Positions 34,863 through 43,406 of a stretch of 64,000 nucleotides of DNA are shown here, piece by piece. Origin of the DNA: Haloarchaeobius sp. FL176 (GTDB lineage Archaea; Halobacteriota; Halobacteria; Halobacteriales; Natrialbaceae); NCBI RefSeq assembly GCF_024609245.1, contig NZ_JANJYH010000011.1:1-64000 (forward strand), in the 5' to 3' direction. Position numbers and translations under genes: made by a program. The notes beneath the pieces are model-generated. The model was given only the letters and a program-made list of their open reading frames with translations, did no database searches and had not been told where the DNA came from. Every line of letters begins with the position of its first letter. Positions within the stretch are counted from its first letter, which is position 1.

Positions 34863-36083
34863 TCAGAAGGTCGTCAGCTCGCCGTCGATGACGCGACGGG
34901 TGATCTCGGTCACGTCGGCCAGTTCGCGGTCGACGATGTCGTTCACCTCGTCCTCGATGTCGGCCACCGCGACGCCGTCTTCGGTGACGACGTGTGCGTC
35001 GGCGACGTGGGGCTGGTCGATGGGACGGCCGATCTGGGAGAGCAGGCGGATTCGCAGGTCGCGGATGCCGTCGACCTCGCGCACGACGGACTCGGCGATC
35101 TCCGTCGAGAGCAGGTTGTATATCTTCCCGATGTGGTTCACGGGGTTCTTGCCGGAGGTCGCCTCCATCGACATCGACCGGTTGGGCGTGATGAGGCCGT
35201 TCGCGCGGTTGCCGCGGCCGACCGAGCCGTCGTCACCCTGCTCGGCGGACGTGCCGGTCGTGGTGAGGTAGATCGCGCCCTCGTCGTAGTCGTCGGCCGT
35301 GTTGACGTGGACGTCGACCGTCCGGTCCGTTATCTCGGTGGCGACGTCGGTGACGAACTCGCGGACGCCCTCGACCTCGTCGATGTAGTCGTCCATCCCC
35401 TCGACGTAGCTGTCGACGATGGCGGCGGCGACCGTGATCTCGACGCGGTCACCTTCGCGCTTGCCCATGATCTTGATGTCCTGGCCGACGGCAGGGTTGT
35501 CCGCGGCGTAGGGGCCGTTGAGCCGCCGTTCGGCCTCGTGGACGATGCGCTCGGTCTCGGTCAGCGGGGCGTGGCCGACGCCGAAGGACGTGTCGTTGGC
35601 CATGGGGATCGTCGCACCCTCCTCGGAGAAGACCTCCTGCAGGTCGCCCGACCCCTCGCCGAGCTTCACGTCGACGACGATGTCGGTGCCGAACTCCAGT
35701 TCGGGGAAGTGCTCGCCGAGGTAGTCCCGTGCGGCACGCAGGGCGACCGTCTCCGTCGGGATGTTGTACTCGGTGCCGTCCTCGTCGACGTAGTGCTTCG
35801 TTGCCCGACCGACGATGAGGAGATAGATCGGCTCGATGACCTCGCCGCCGCCGAAGGCAGGGGCCGCAGAACCGGCGACGAGCTGGGTTTCGTCGGTGTT
35901 GTAGTGGAGGACCTTGCCGACGCGGTCGAGGTAGGTGCGCGCGAGCGCCTGTGAGACGCTCTCGGCGATACCGTCGCAGATGGAGTCGGGGTGTCCGAGC
36001 CCCTTTCGCTCCACGATCTCGACCTCTTGGTCCTCGACCGCGGACCGGTCGATGGGTTCCACGCGAATATTGCGCTCTGTCAT
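34863..36083 (-). CDS. mat: archaeal S-adenosylmethionine synthetase
   Basis: 406 residues from ATG 36083 ([14 protein letters not shown]). It belongs to the archaeal-type methionine adenosyltransferases, distinct from bacterial MetK. Signatures are [17 protein letters not shown] near the N terminus, [18 protein letters not shown] and [17 protein letters not shown]. It makes S-adenosylmethionine from methionine and ATP. Length is normal. Transcribed alone, ahead of thiI on the same strand. Confidence 0.95.
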   Translation of the reverse strand: MTERNIRVEPIDRSAVEDQEVEIVERKGLGHPDSICDGIAESVSQALARTYLDRVGKVLHYNTDETQLVAGSAAPAFGGGEVIEPIYLLIVGRATKHYVDEDGTEYNIPTETVALRAARDYLGEHFPELEFGTDIVVDVKLGEGSGDLQEVFSEEGATIPMANDTSFGVGHAPLTETERIVHEAERRLNGPYAADNPAVGQDIKIMGKREGDRVEITVAAAIVDSYVEGMDDYIDEVEGVREFVTDVATEITDRTVDVHVNTADDYDEGAIYLTTTGTSAEQGDDGSVGRGNRANGLITPNRSMSMEATSGKNPVNHIGKIYNLLSTEIAESVVREVDGIRDLRIRLLSQIGRPIDQPHVADAHVVTEDGVAVADIEDEVNDIVDRELADVTEITRRVIDGELTTF

Positions 36084-36163
36084 TGGTCCGAGTTGAACTG
36101 GCCCGGTTCTATAACTTGCGAAACGAATCACCGCCGGAGAAATGCGTTGCAGTTATCTTCTTG

Positions 36164-36742
36164 TCAGGCGTCGAGCAACAGCCCGAGGTACGAGGTCCGG
36201 ATGCCGTCGGCGGCGTCGAGGCCGAGGGCATCGAGCACCCCGAACGCGCCCTCTCGGGCCGCCTCGATGTCGTCCGCCTCGACCTCTGTCTCGACCTCGA
36301 CGAACTCGCCGAGTCCGTCGACCTCGTCGAGCGTGACGGTGTAGCCCGAGAGCGCGAACCGACGGCGACGCTTCCGGACCGTCGCCGCCGGCTCGAACCC
36401 CAGCCCGTCGAGGATACCTTCCATCGCGCCCCGGTCGGCGACGGCAGTCTCGAACTCCTCGCGGGTCTTCGAGCTGTCGTCCACGAGCGGCCCCTTGTAC
36501 GTCACCATCGTCGTGCCTTCGTCCAGAGACCAGTCGAAGCCGGCCTCGCGGCCCTCGGCTTCGTCCAGCGACACCTCCTGTCTGATGCGTAGCGCCTCGT
36601 CCGTCGCCGCGAAGTCCCGGTGCGGTGCGTCGTAGTAGACGTCGGTCTGGCCGACGGCGTCGACCGGTTCGGCGTCTTGCTCGTCGAGCCGCCGCCGCAC
36701 TGCGTCGTGACCGGCGCGGACCTTCAGTTCGACTTCGTACAT
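36164..36742 (-). CDS. CYTH-domain protein (class IV adenylate cyclase/ThTPase-like)
   Basis: 192 residues from ATG 36742 (MYEVELKVRAG). The ExExK signature (EVELK, residues 3-7) and alternating charged strands (TMVTYKGPL, KRRRRFALSGYTVTLDEV, FVEVETEVE) define a CYTH triphosphate tunnel enzyme. Such proteins hydrolyse inorganic or organic triphosphates, or in some cases make cAMP; which applies here cannot be told. It is divergent from the FKBP gene (105 bases). The longer minus frame across the FKBP gene is an antisense artefact. Confidence 0.85.
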   Translation of the reverse strand: MYEVELKVRAGHDAVRRRLDEQDAEPVDAVGQTDVYYDAPHRDFAATDEALRIRQEVSLDEAEGREAGFDWSLDEGTTMVTYKGPLVDDSSKTREEFETAVADRGAMEGILDGLGFEPAATVRKRRRRFALSGYTVTLDEVDGLGEFVEVETEVEADDIEAAREGAFGVLDALGLDAADGIRTSYLGLLLDA

Positions 36743-36818
36743 GTCCCGCACCTCGCTCACGAGGGACAAAAGCCCTCCCGACTCCACACCAGCGACTGGC
36801 GGGTCCAAAACGTGGTTC

Positions 36819-36824
36819 TTAAAT
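36819..36824 (+). promoter_or_regulatory. TATA-like box for the FKBP gene
   Basis: TTAAAT starts 29 bases before the ATG at 36848, fitting a leaderless haloarchaeal transcript. Confidence 0.45.
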
Positions 36825-36847
36825 GCCGCGTGGGAGACGTTCATTGT

Positions 36848-37798
36848 ATGACCGATGACCAAGAGGCCGAGACGGCCGACAACGAGGAGACCGAGGAGGA
36901 AGTGACCGGACTGCAGGACGGCGACTTCGTCAAGCTCGACTACACCGCCCGCACCGTCGAGAGCGAGCGCCTCGTCGACACGACAGACCCCGAGGTCGCC
37001 GAGGAGGAGGGCATCGAGGAGGAGGAGGACCGCGAGTTCGAACCGCGCGTCATCGTCCTCGGCGAGGGCCACATGTTCGATCAGGTCGAGGAGGAGCTCC
37101 GCGGCAAGGAAGTCGGCGACGCCGGCAGCGTCGTCATCCCCGCGGTCGACGCCTTCGGCGAGTACGACGACGAGGAGGTCCGCACGGTCAGCGTCGAGAA
37201 GCTCCCCGAGGACTCCCGACGCCCCGGTTCGCAGGTCCAGGTCGACGGCGACCAGGGCTTCGTCAACGCCGTCATCGGCGGCCGCGCCCGCGTCGACTTC
37301 AACCACCCACTCGCGGGTGACGACATCGAGTACGACTACGAGATCGCCGGCCTCGTCGACGACCGCGTCGAGAAGGCACAGGGCCTGATGGAGATGATGT
37401 TCGACGTCGAGCTCGACATGTGGTTCGAGACCGACGAGGTCGAAGAGGAGGTCCAGGTCGAGTCCGACGACGACGACGAGGACGCCGAGCCCGAATTCGA
37501 GACCCAGACCGTCGAGAAGGAGACGCTGTACATCGAGGCCGACCCGCAGCTGCAGATGAACCAGCAGTGGATGTTCGGCAAGCAGCAGGTCGCACAACAG
37601 CTCATGCAGCATCTCGACATCGACCGTGTCATCGTTCAGGAGACCATCTCCGGCGGCATGGGCGGCATGATGGGTGGCATGGGCGGCATGATGGGCGGCA
37701 TGGGCGGCGGTGGCGGCGCCGAGGCGGCCGACATCGAGGAAGCACTCGAGGAGGCCGACATCGACGCCGACGACATCGAAGCCGACCTCGACGAGTAA
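36848..37798 (+). CDS. SlyD-like FKBP peptidyl-prolyl isomerase
   Basis: 316 residues from ATG 36848. The FKBP domain begins GDFVKLDYTARTVES and contains the insert-in-flap arrangement of archaeal long FKBPs (FNHPLAGDDIEYDYEI). The middle third is very acidic (EEEVQVESDDDDEDAEPE). The C terminus has a Gly/Met-rich stretch (GGMGGMMGGMGGMMGG, about 275-298) and an acidic helical tail. The protein would catalyse cis-trans proline isomerisation and act as a folding helper in the cytosol. The Gly/Met repeat may bind metal or hydrophobic clients; that is inference. Confidence 0.9.
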   Translation: MTDDQEAETADNEETEEEVTGLQDGDFVKLDYTARTVESERLVDTTDPEVAEEEGIEEEEDREFEPRVIVLGEGHMFDQVEEELRGKEVGDAGSVVIPAVDAFGEYDDEEVRTVSVEKLPEDSRRPGSQVQVDGDQGFVNAVIGGRARVDFNHPLAGDDIEYDYEIAGLVDDRVEKAQGLMEMMFDVELDMWFETDEVEEEVQVESDDDDEDAEPEFETQTVEKETLYIEADPQLQMNQQWMFGKQQVAQQLMQHLDIDRVIVQETISGGMGGMMGGMGGMMGGMGGGGGAEAADIEEALEEADIDADDIEADLDE

Positions 37799-37839
37799 CT
37801 CGCACCCGACCGAGAAACCGAGGACGGACGACTTTTGCG

Positions 37840-38013
37840 GTGCCGTCTCTCCATCGGACAATCAACGAGGAGCGCCGGGAGCGCGTCGTCGAGTTCGTCG
37901 CGACGCACTACGAAGACACCGAGCACGTGGACCGCCGCCTCGACCTGAGCAGCGGGCTCGCGAAGTACGAGACGGGAACCGTGGAGAAGGGAAGCGCGGG
38001 TTCGAGGGCGTAA
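37840..38013 (+). CDS. possible small gene or N-terminal gene remnant
   Basis: 57 residues from GTG 37840 (MPSLHRTINEERRERVVEFV), ending at TAA 38011-38013. Composition and helical charge pattern look haloarchaeal. The first 25 residues recall the start of longer archaeal proteins, so this may be the front part of a deleted gene; the family is not identified. It is convergent with the reductase gene 10 bases away. Confidence 0.3.
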   Translation: MPSLHRTINEERRERVVEFVATHYEDTEHVDRRLDLSSGLAKYETGTVEKGSAGSRA

Positions 38014-38023
38014 TGCGGTGCTC

Positions 38024-39256
38024 CTACCGGTCGTACCAGTCGCGGAGGGTGTCGATCACCAGCTTCGCGTCGCCGAGCTGGAGCATCTTCGCGAGTTCGA
38101 GCTTGTTCCCTTGATTCACCTCGGTGAGGTCCTCCGGGGACATCCGCGAGAGGTCGTCCATCAGGTGGTCGTAGCGCTCGTTCGAAGCGCGGTACAGCAG
38201 CTCGGTCATGAACAGCCGGGTCTTGACTTTCGGGGCGACCCGGTCGTGCCAGAGCTGGTCGTAGATCGCCATCTCGGAGGCGCCGGTGTCGCGGTCGCTG
38301 TGGGTCAGCACGCGGTCAGCGACCGCCGCAGCGGCCCGCCCGGAGCGCATACACTTGTCGATGCCCTCACCCCAGAGCGGGTCGACCGTCGGGACGGTGT
38401 CGCCGATGGCCATGAAGCTGTCCGTGCTCATCGAACCGGGCAGCTGGATGTGTGCGGAGCCGCGGTGTTGTTCGCCCTCGATGCGGGTCGCGTTCTGGAG
38501 GCGTGGGTCCTTGTCCTGCCAGTACGAGAGGTAGTCGTCGATGCTGAAGCCCTCCTTGGCGTTCTCACGGTGTGCGTCGCTCTGGATGTAGCAGACGCCG
38601 ACCTTCGCGGTGTCGCCGCCGGTGTGGAAGATCCACGAGTAGCCACCGGGCGCGAGGTCGTGGTCGAGTCTGAGCATCATCGCGTCGGTGAGGTCGGCGT
38701 AGCCGCCCGCGTTCACGTCGACGCCCTCCATCTCGAACTCGACGCCGATGGCCTGACGCCCGCGTTTGAGGTCCACCACATCCAGCGCCTTCGCGAGCGG
38801 CGCGCTCGGACCCGTGGCGTCGATGATGACCTCCCCGTACAGTTCCTCGTCGCCGTTGTAGCGGACCCCCACCGGCTCGCCGCCCTCGACGATGGGCTTC
38901 GAGACGCGGGCGTCGAAGATGTACTCCGCCCCGTCGTCTCGGGAGTCCTCGACGAGCCAGCGCTTGTAGTCGGCGAACTCGAGGACCGCCCCCGGCTGAT
39001 GTCGCGCGTAGTAGTGGTTCGGCGACTCCAGCACCACCTCGTCGGTGAAGTTCATCACGACCTCGTCCGGGATGTTGAAGTCGGACATCGTCGACGGGAA
39101 CGTTCCCGCGGTCGACTTGTTGCTCCGGCTCGGGAACTCCTCCTCTCCCTCCGTCTCGAGCACGACAACGTCGTACCCCCGTGCGGCGAGGTCCCGGGCG
39201 GCCTGGCCACCAGCGGGCCCGGCACCGGCGATGACCGCGTCGTATGTTTCAGTCAT
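38024..39256 (-). CDS. geranylgeranyl reductase family FAD protein
   Basis: 410 residues. The Rossmann FAD motif is AVIAGAGPAGGQAARDLAAR at the N terminus. The second FAD motif is MAIGDTVPTVDPLWGEGI. The family's middle region includes GYSWIFHTG. Members saturate geranylgeranyl chains of archaeal ether lipids (digeranylgeranylglycerophospholipid reductase) or related isoprenoids. The exact substrate is uncertain because haloarchaea hold several paralogues. Length matches the family. Monocistronic. Confidence 0.85.
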   Translation of the reverse strand: MTETYDAVIAGAGPAGGQAARDLAARGYDVVVLETEGEEEFPSRSNKSTAGTFPSTMSDFNIPDEVVMNFTDEVVLESPNHYYARHQPGAVLEFADYKRWLVEDSRDDGAEYIFDARVSKPIVEGGEPVGVRYNGDEELYGEVIIDATGPSAPLAKALDVVDLKRGRQAIGVEFEMEGVDVNAGGYADLTDAMMLRLDHDLAPGGYSWIFHTGGDTAKVGVCYIQSDAHRENAKEGFSIDDYLSYWQDKDPRLQNATRIEGEQHRGSAHIQLPGSMSTDSFMAIGDTVPTVDPLWGEGIDKCMRSGRAAAAVADRVLTHSDRDTGASEMAIYDQLWHDRVAPKVKTRLFMTELLYRASNERYDHLMDDLSRMSPEDLTEVNQGNKLELAKMLQLGDAKLVIDTLRDWYDR

Positions 39257-39379
39257 GGTAGAGTAGACAGCGTCGCAGTGTTCGATGAACGCCGTTACCC
39301 CTACATTCGAATCCGGAGTGTAATTCTTTCTGATTCGTGTTCGTCCCGGTGAACAGTTCGAAGGTCCGAAAAGAGCGCC

Positions 39380-40006
39380 CTACGCGATGTCGCGGCTGGT
39401 GTCGATGGCGACCTCGTCCGCGAGCTCCAGTTTGACCGTCTCGACGAGTGCAGTCCCGCCGCGGAACTTCGGTACGGAGAGGCGGTTCTCCAGCTCCGCG
39501 CCGCGGACCTGGGTCTCCAGTGCGAACACCACGTCGGCCATGTGCTTCGTCGTGTCCCGGTTCGTCGGGATGTGGTGGCCGTCGAGGCAGTGCATGAACG
39601 CGATGGAGCCGGTGTTGACCATGTGTGTCTGGAGTTCGTTCATGAAGCTCCGGTAGCGGTTCCGGTCACCGCGCTCTAACACGTCGGCGGTGTCGATGAC
39701 GAGGTTCGCACCCTCCGGGAGCGCGCGGATGAGCCGGTTGGCCTGGTCGAGCGGCTCGGAGCCCGAGATGTCACGCACCGTCGGCGAACCGACCGGCGCG
39801 TTGGTGTTCTCGATAGCGTCGCGGACGGCCTGGTCGGACCGCTCGGTCGTGAGGTAGAGCGTCCCGCGTGCGGCGGTCAGTTCGTAGAGCAGGAGTTCGG
39901 ACTGGCTCGCCGGAGACGCGGTGAACGCGACGATGGACCCCGGGGGGAGCCCACCGTTCAACTTCCGGTCCAGAACGTCGATTCCAGTCTCTAACCGGCC
40001 AGCCAT
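39380..40006 (-). CDS. RecA/KaiC-superfamily protein lacking a P-loop (DUF7125-like)
   Basis: 208 residues from ATG 40006; a TTG three codons upstream is less likely. The start GRLETGIDVLDRKLNGGLPPG is the classic opening of KaiC/RadA-like ATPases. The Walker A place, however, reads AFTASPASQSELLLYEL rather than GxxGxGK(T/S). A Walker B-like strand survives (GANLVIDTADVL). It may be a pseudo-ATPase or a regulatory partner. It sits 26 bases downstream of a MinD-like ATPase on the same strand, suggesting an operon. Function unknown. Confidence 0.65.
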   Translation of the reverse strand: MAGRLETGIDVLDRKLNGGLPPGSIVAFTASPASQSELLLYELTAARGTLYLTTERSDQAVRDAIENTNAPVGSPTVRDISGSEPLDQANRLIRALPEGANLVIDTADVLERGDRNRYRSFMNELQTHMVNTGSIAFMHCLDGHHIPTNRDTTKHMADVVFALETQVRGAELENRLSVPKFRGGTALVETVKLELADEVAIDTSRDIA

Positions 40007-40032
40007 GTACGTCAACCGTTAACCGGCCCTGC

Positions 40033-40656
40033 CTAAATAACTGTTTGCCTCCGGAGACGTTCGGCGACACCGTCGTAGGCCCGCCAGACAGCCGGATCCG
40101 AGAGGGGGTCGGTCGCGGCCGGGACCGTACCGAGTACAGACGTTCTCAGGAGGCGTTCGACGCCGTCGGGGCGCTTGCAGGTGCCGACGAGGACGACCCC
40201 AGCGACGGTCACGCCGAGTTGTCGGGCGATGGCGGCGGTCTTGGCCGCGTCACGGAGCGCCTGGGACGTGCCGTCCGCCACGAGGAGCACGTGGTCGACC
40301 ACGCGGAGCGGGGCGACCGCGTCCGGCCCTGCACCGGCGGGCGTGTCGACGACAGTGGGTCGGTCCCGCAGGCGAGCGAGCGCCGACGAGACACTGGCCC
40401 CGTCGTCCACACGGGGAGCCGCGACGACCCGCACGCCGGGGATCGTCGCGACGGGCTGTTCGGGGACCCCGTCGCCGTCGAGCACCGCAGCGAGCGACGG
40501 GTCACGGTCACAGCCGGCGAGCGCGTGGAGGTCCGGCATCTCGCGGTCGGTGTCCACCGCCCGGACCGGGCGGCCGTCGCGGGCGAGCGCCCCCGCCAGC
40601 CCGAGCGTCGTCGTCGTCTTCCCTACGCCACCCTTGCCGCCGGCGACTGCGAGCAT
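40033..40656 (-). CDS. MinD/ParA-like ATPase
   Basis: 207 residues from ATG 40656. The deviant Walker A VAGGKGGVGKTTTTLGLAG opens the protein, followed by AVDTDREMPDLHAL and a degenerate switch region (TVVDTPAGAGPDAV). It belongs to the ParA/MinD superfamily of membrane- or DNA-positioning ATPases. Shorter than MinD (about 260), and the C-terminal membrane-targeting helix is not obvious. Haloarchaea have several paralogues with roles in positioning motility and other complexes; this one's cargo is unknown. It is divergent from arfC. Confidence 0.8.
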   Translation of the reverse strand: MLAVAGGKGGVGKTTTTLGLAGALARDGRPVRAVDTDREMPDLHALAGCDRDPSLAAVLDGDGVPEQPVATIPGVRVVAAPRVDDGASVSSALARLRDRPTVVDTPAGAGPDAVAPLRVVDHVLLVADGTSQALRDAAKTAAIARQLGVTVAGVVLVGTCKRPDGVERLLRTSVLGTVPAATDPLSDPAVWRAYDGVAERLRRQTVI

Positions 40657-40732
40657 GACCGCTCTGGTCCCGGCATCGCACTTGAACCAGGGGACCGAAA
40701 CCAGTTTGCCGCCGCCCGCCGTGGCTCCGGGC

Positions 40733-41413
40733 GTGTACGTCCACGTAAACGCCGCGACGAGCGCGGACGGCAAGCTCGCATCCCGCGACCGCAGTCAGCT
40801 CCGCATCAGCGGCCCCGAGGACTTCGAGCGCGTCGACGCCATCAGAGCCGACAGCGACGCCGTCGCGGTCGGCGTCGGCACCGTGCTAGCCGACGACCCA
40901 TCGCTGACGGTCAAGGACGACGCCCGCATCGCCGACCGCGAGACGGACGGGCGGACGCCGCACCCGGCACGGGTGGTCTTCGACTCACGGGGACGAACCC
41001 CGGCCGAGGCCGTCGTCCTCGACGACGCGGCCACGACCTACGTGCTCGTCGCCGAGGCCACGCCCGAGGACCGACGCGAGGCCCTCGGGGCGGCCGGTGC
41101 GGAGGTCGTCGTCGCTGGACGGGAACGGGTGGACCCCGCCGCCGGACTGGACGCACTCGGGGACCGCGGCGTCGACCGGCTGCTGGTCGAGGGAGGCGGC
41201 GAGCTCATCGCCTCCCTGTTCGAGGCCGGACTGGTCGACGAACTCACCGTCTACGTCGGCGCGATGGTCGTCGGGGGCCGCGACGCGCCGACGCTCGCCG
41301 ACGGCGACGGCTTCGTGGCGAACTTCCCCGAGCTGTCCCTCGAGGGCGTCGAGGAAGTCGACGACGGCGTCCTGCTGCGGTGGTCCGTCGAAGGGCGGTC
41401 CGACGAGTCCTGA
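40733..41413 (+). CDS. arfC: 2,5-diamino-6-ribosylamino-pyrimidinone 5'-phosphate reductase
   Basis: 226 residues from GTG 40733, chosen because archaeal members begin VHVNAATSADGKLA; an ATG at 40655 in frame would add an unrelated 26-residue tail and overlap the MinD start. The RibD C-terminal/DHFR-like fold shows DFERVDAIRADSDAVAVG, PARVVFDSRGRTP and LLVEGGGELIASLFEAGLVDE. The enzyme reduces the ribosyl side chain in archaeal riboflavin synthesis using NAD(P)H. Assignment is strong. Confidence 0.85.
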   Translation: MYVHVNAATSADGKLASRDRSQLRISGPEDFERVDAIRADSDAVAVGVGTVLADDPSLTVKDDARIADRETDGRTPHPARVVFDSRGRTPAEAVVLDDAATTYVLVAEATPEDRREALGAAGAEVVVAGRERVDPAAGLDALGDRGVDRLLVEGGGELIASLFEAGLVDELTVYVGAMVVGGRDAPTLADGDGFVANFPELSLEGVEEVDDGVLLRWSVEGRSDES

Positions 41414-41543
41414 CCGCCGCGCCGCCGTCGGCGAGTGCGTGCGCGGTTCGACGAGAGGGCGGTCGATGGTGCCGTGGCTGGTGGCGGTAGCGTCGGCCCC
41501 GAAAACGTGTGGAACCTGTCGGTCTCGAGCGGGTGAGGCCGGC

Positions 41544-41831
41544 TCAGTGCTGGTGGCCGGTCGCCTCGCCGAACGTGACGCCGAAGCGCTCCTCGAACAG
41601 CGCCATCGTCTCCGACTCGACGTCGTCGATCTCCGGAACGTCACCCTCGCCGTGGTGTGCGAAGTGGTGCGCTCGGGAGGCGAACGAGAGCAGTGTGATG
41701 TCCGCGACTACCTCGGCGGGCGACTGGCCCTGCTCGGCGAGCATGTCGATGAGGTCTGCGGGCAGCTCGACCTCGTCCTCGTCGTCTTCGGATTCGATGG
41801 CGAACGTGATTGTCTCGACGTCGTCTGACAT
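41544..41831 (-). CDS. small acidic haloarchaeal protein of unknown function
   Basis: 95 residues from ATG 41831 (MSDDVETITFAIESED). Acidic N terminus, then a helical core (DLIDMLAEQGQSPAEVVADI) and a His-rich strip ASRAHHFAHHGEGD. The family looks like one recalled as DUF7545, conserved only in haloarchaea. The frame upstream of this start overlaps the kinase gene and is not used. No function known. Confidence 0.65.
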   Translation of the reverse strand: MSDDVETITFAIESEDDEDEVELPADLIDMLAEQGQSPAEVVADITLLSFASRAHHFAHHGEGDVPEIDDVESETMALFEERFGVTFGEATGHQH

Positions 41832-41869
41832 AGTTCCGGATTCGTTGGCACGCATAAACCTCTGTGGAT

Positions 41870-43351
41870 TCAATGCTCGGAGACGGTCCGACGGGGCCCG
41901 TGGCGCACGTCCGCACCGTCGAAGACGAACCGTACGCCACCCGCCTCGCTCTCCGCCACCGACACCGTCCACCCGTGGCCCTCGGCGACCGTCTCGACGA
42001 TGGCCAGCCCGAAGCCGGTGCCGTCGTCGCTGGTCGTGAACCCCCGGTCGAACACTGACTCACGTTCGTCCTCGGGGATTCCGGGCCCGTCGTCCGACAC
42101 TGCGAACCCGTCCGTGGTCGGCTCGACGGCCACCGTGACGTCCTCGTGGCCGTGGTCGATGCTGTTGCGGAACAGGTTCTCGAACACCGTCTGGAGCCGC
42201 TCCGGGTCAGCGATGACGACGGCGTCGTCGTCGACGACCAGCGTGGCGTCCGCCGTCGGTAGCGACCGCCAGGCCCGCGTGGCCGTCTCGACGAGCGACA
42301 CGGGCTCCGGGTCGCCGACCGCCTCGCCCTCACGGGCCAGCGTCAGAACCTCGCTGATGAGCCGGTCCATCCGTTCGACGGCCTGGTCGACCTCGTCGAG
42401 GTACGCCGTGTCACCCGTCTCGCGGGCGAGTTCGACGTTGCCGGAGATTATCGACAGCGGGCCCCGGAGGTCGTGGCTGACGACGCCCGTGAACTGGTCG
42501 AGCCGCTCGTTCCGTCGCTCCAGCTCCCGGTGCTTGCTCGCGCGGTCCAGCGCGACGCCGACGTTCCGGGCGAGCAGCGTGAGAAGCTCCACGGTCTCCT
42601 CGCTGAGCCCTCCGGCGTGCGGGACCGACGTGCCGAGAAGTCCGTACTCGCCGACGGGAACGAGGAGCGCCGACGAGAGCGGCAGGTCCGGGAACGCACG
42701 ATTCGGATGTGACGAGTAGTCCTCTACGACCGTCCGTTCGCCGGACTCGAAGGTCTCCATCTCGAGGGTGTCCGGCGGTACCGGCGTGAATTCGAGGTCC
42801 TCGTACCCAGAGAGCACGCGTGACGCGTCGCTGCCGGCGACGGGGTCGAGGTGGTCGCTGTCGTCCGTTTCGAGCCAGAGCGTGACGAACGGCTGGTCGA
42901 AGACGCTCTGTGCGACATCGATGGCGGTCTTCGCGATGACGTTCGTCCGTTCGGTAGCGAACAGGTCCTGGGTAGCCTCGTTCAACGCCGCAAGGCGGTC
43001 CTCGTGCGAGCACAATCTGTCGCCCTCGCGGACGATGACGACCGTCTCGCCCGACGTGGAGCGAACGAAGGTCAGCTCGTACTCCCGCTCCTCACCGCCG
43101 TCGGCGTCGAACTCGCGGACGGTCCCGAACCAGCGCCCGCTGCGTTCGACCGCTGTCAGCCCGTCGGTGACGCAGTCGTCGTGACTCGACGGGAGACACG
43201 CGTCCCAGTGCTCGTCGAGTAGCTCGGCCGGTTCGTCGTAGCCGTAGAGAGCCGCGTACTCGCCGTTCGCGAAGACGTGCCGTCCGCCCTCGTCGAACAC
43301 GGCGACCCCGACTCTGGTCGACGACCGGGCCCCGGCCCCGCAGGCGTCCAT
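41870..43351 (-). CDS. PAS-GAF sensor histidine kinase
   Basis: 493 residues. A PAS-like domain (about 10-110; VFANGEYAALYGYDEPAELL), a GAF domain (about 125-270), then HisKA with FTGVVSHDLRGPLSIISGN (phospho-accepting His). The HATPase domain has ENLFRNSIDHG (N box), SDDGPGIPEDERESVFDRGF (G1/F) and GTGFGLAIV (G2). No membrane segment is seen, so it senses a cytosolic signal. No response regulator is adjacent; haloarchaeal kinases are often orphan. The ligand is unknown. Confidence 0.88.
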   Translation of the reverse strand: MDACGAGARSSTRVGVAVFDEGGRHVFANGEYAALYGYDEPAELLDEHWDACLPSSHDDCVTDGLTAVERSGRWFGTVREFDADGGEEREYELTFVRSTSGETVVIVREGDRLCSHEDRLAALNEATQDLFATERTNVIAKTAIDVAQSVFDQPFVTLWLETDDSDHLDPVAGSDASRVLSGYEDLEFTPVPPDTLEMETFESGERTVVEDYSSHPNRAFPDLPLSSALLVPVGEYGLLGTSVPHAGGLSEETVELLTLLARNVGVALDRASKHRELERRNERLDQFTGVVSHDLRGPLSIISGNVELARETGDTAYLDEVDQAVERMDRLISEVLTLAREGEAVGDPEPVSLVETATRAWRSLPTADATLVVDDDAVVIADPERLQTVFENLFRNSIDHGHEDVTVAVEPTTDGFAVSDDGPGIPEDERESVFDRGFTTSDDGTGFGLAIVETVAEGHGWTVSVAESEAGGVRFVFDGADVRHGPRRTVSEH

Positions 43352-43406
43352 TCTGATTGATGGATTCGACGGAGCATAATAAAACCGCTAGGGGACCATT
43401 CAGGGT

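Noticed and set aside
36743-37861. N-terminal extension of the CYTH frame on the minus strand
   Set aside because: It overlaps the FKBP gene antisense and is repetitive (His/Ala-rich); the CYTH domain begins at ATG 36742.
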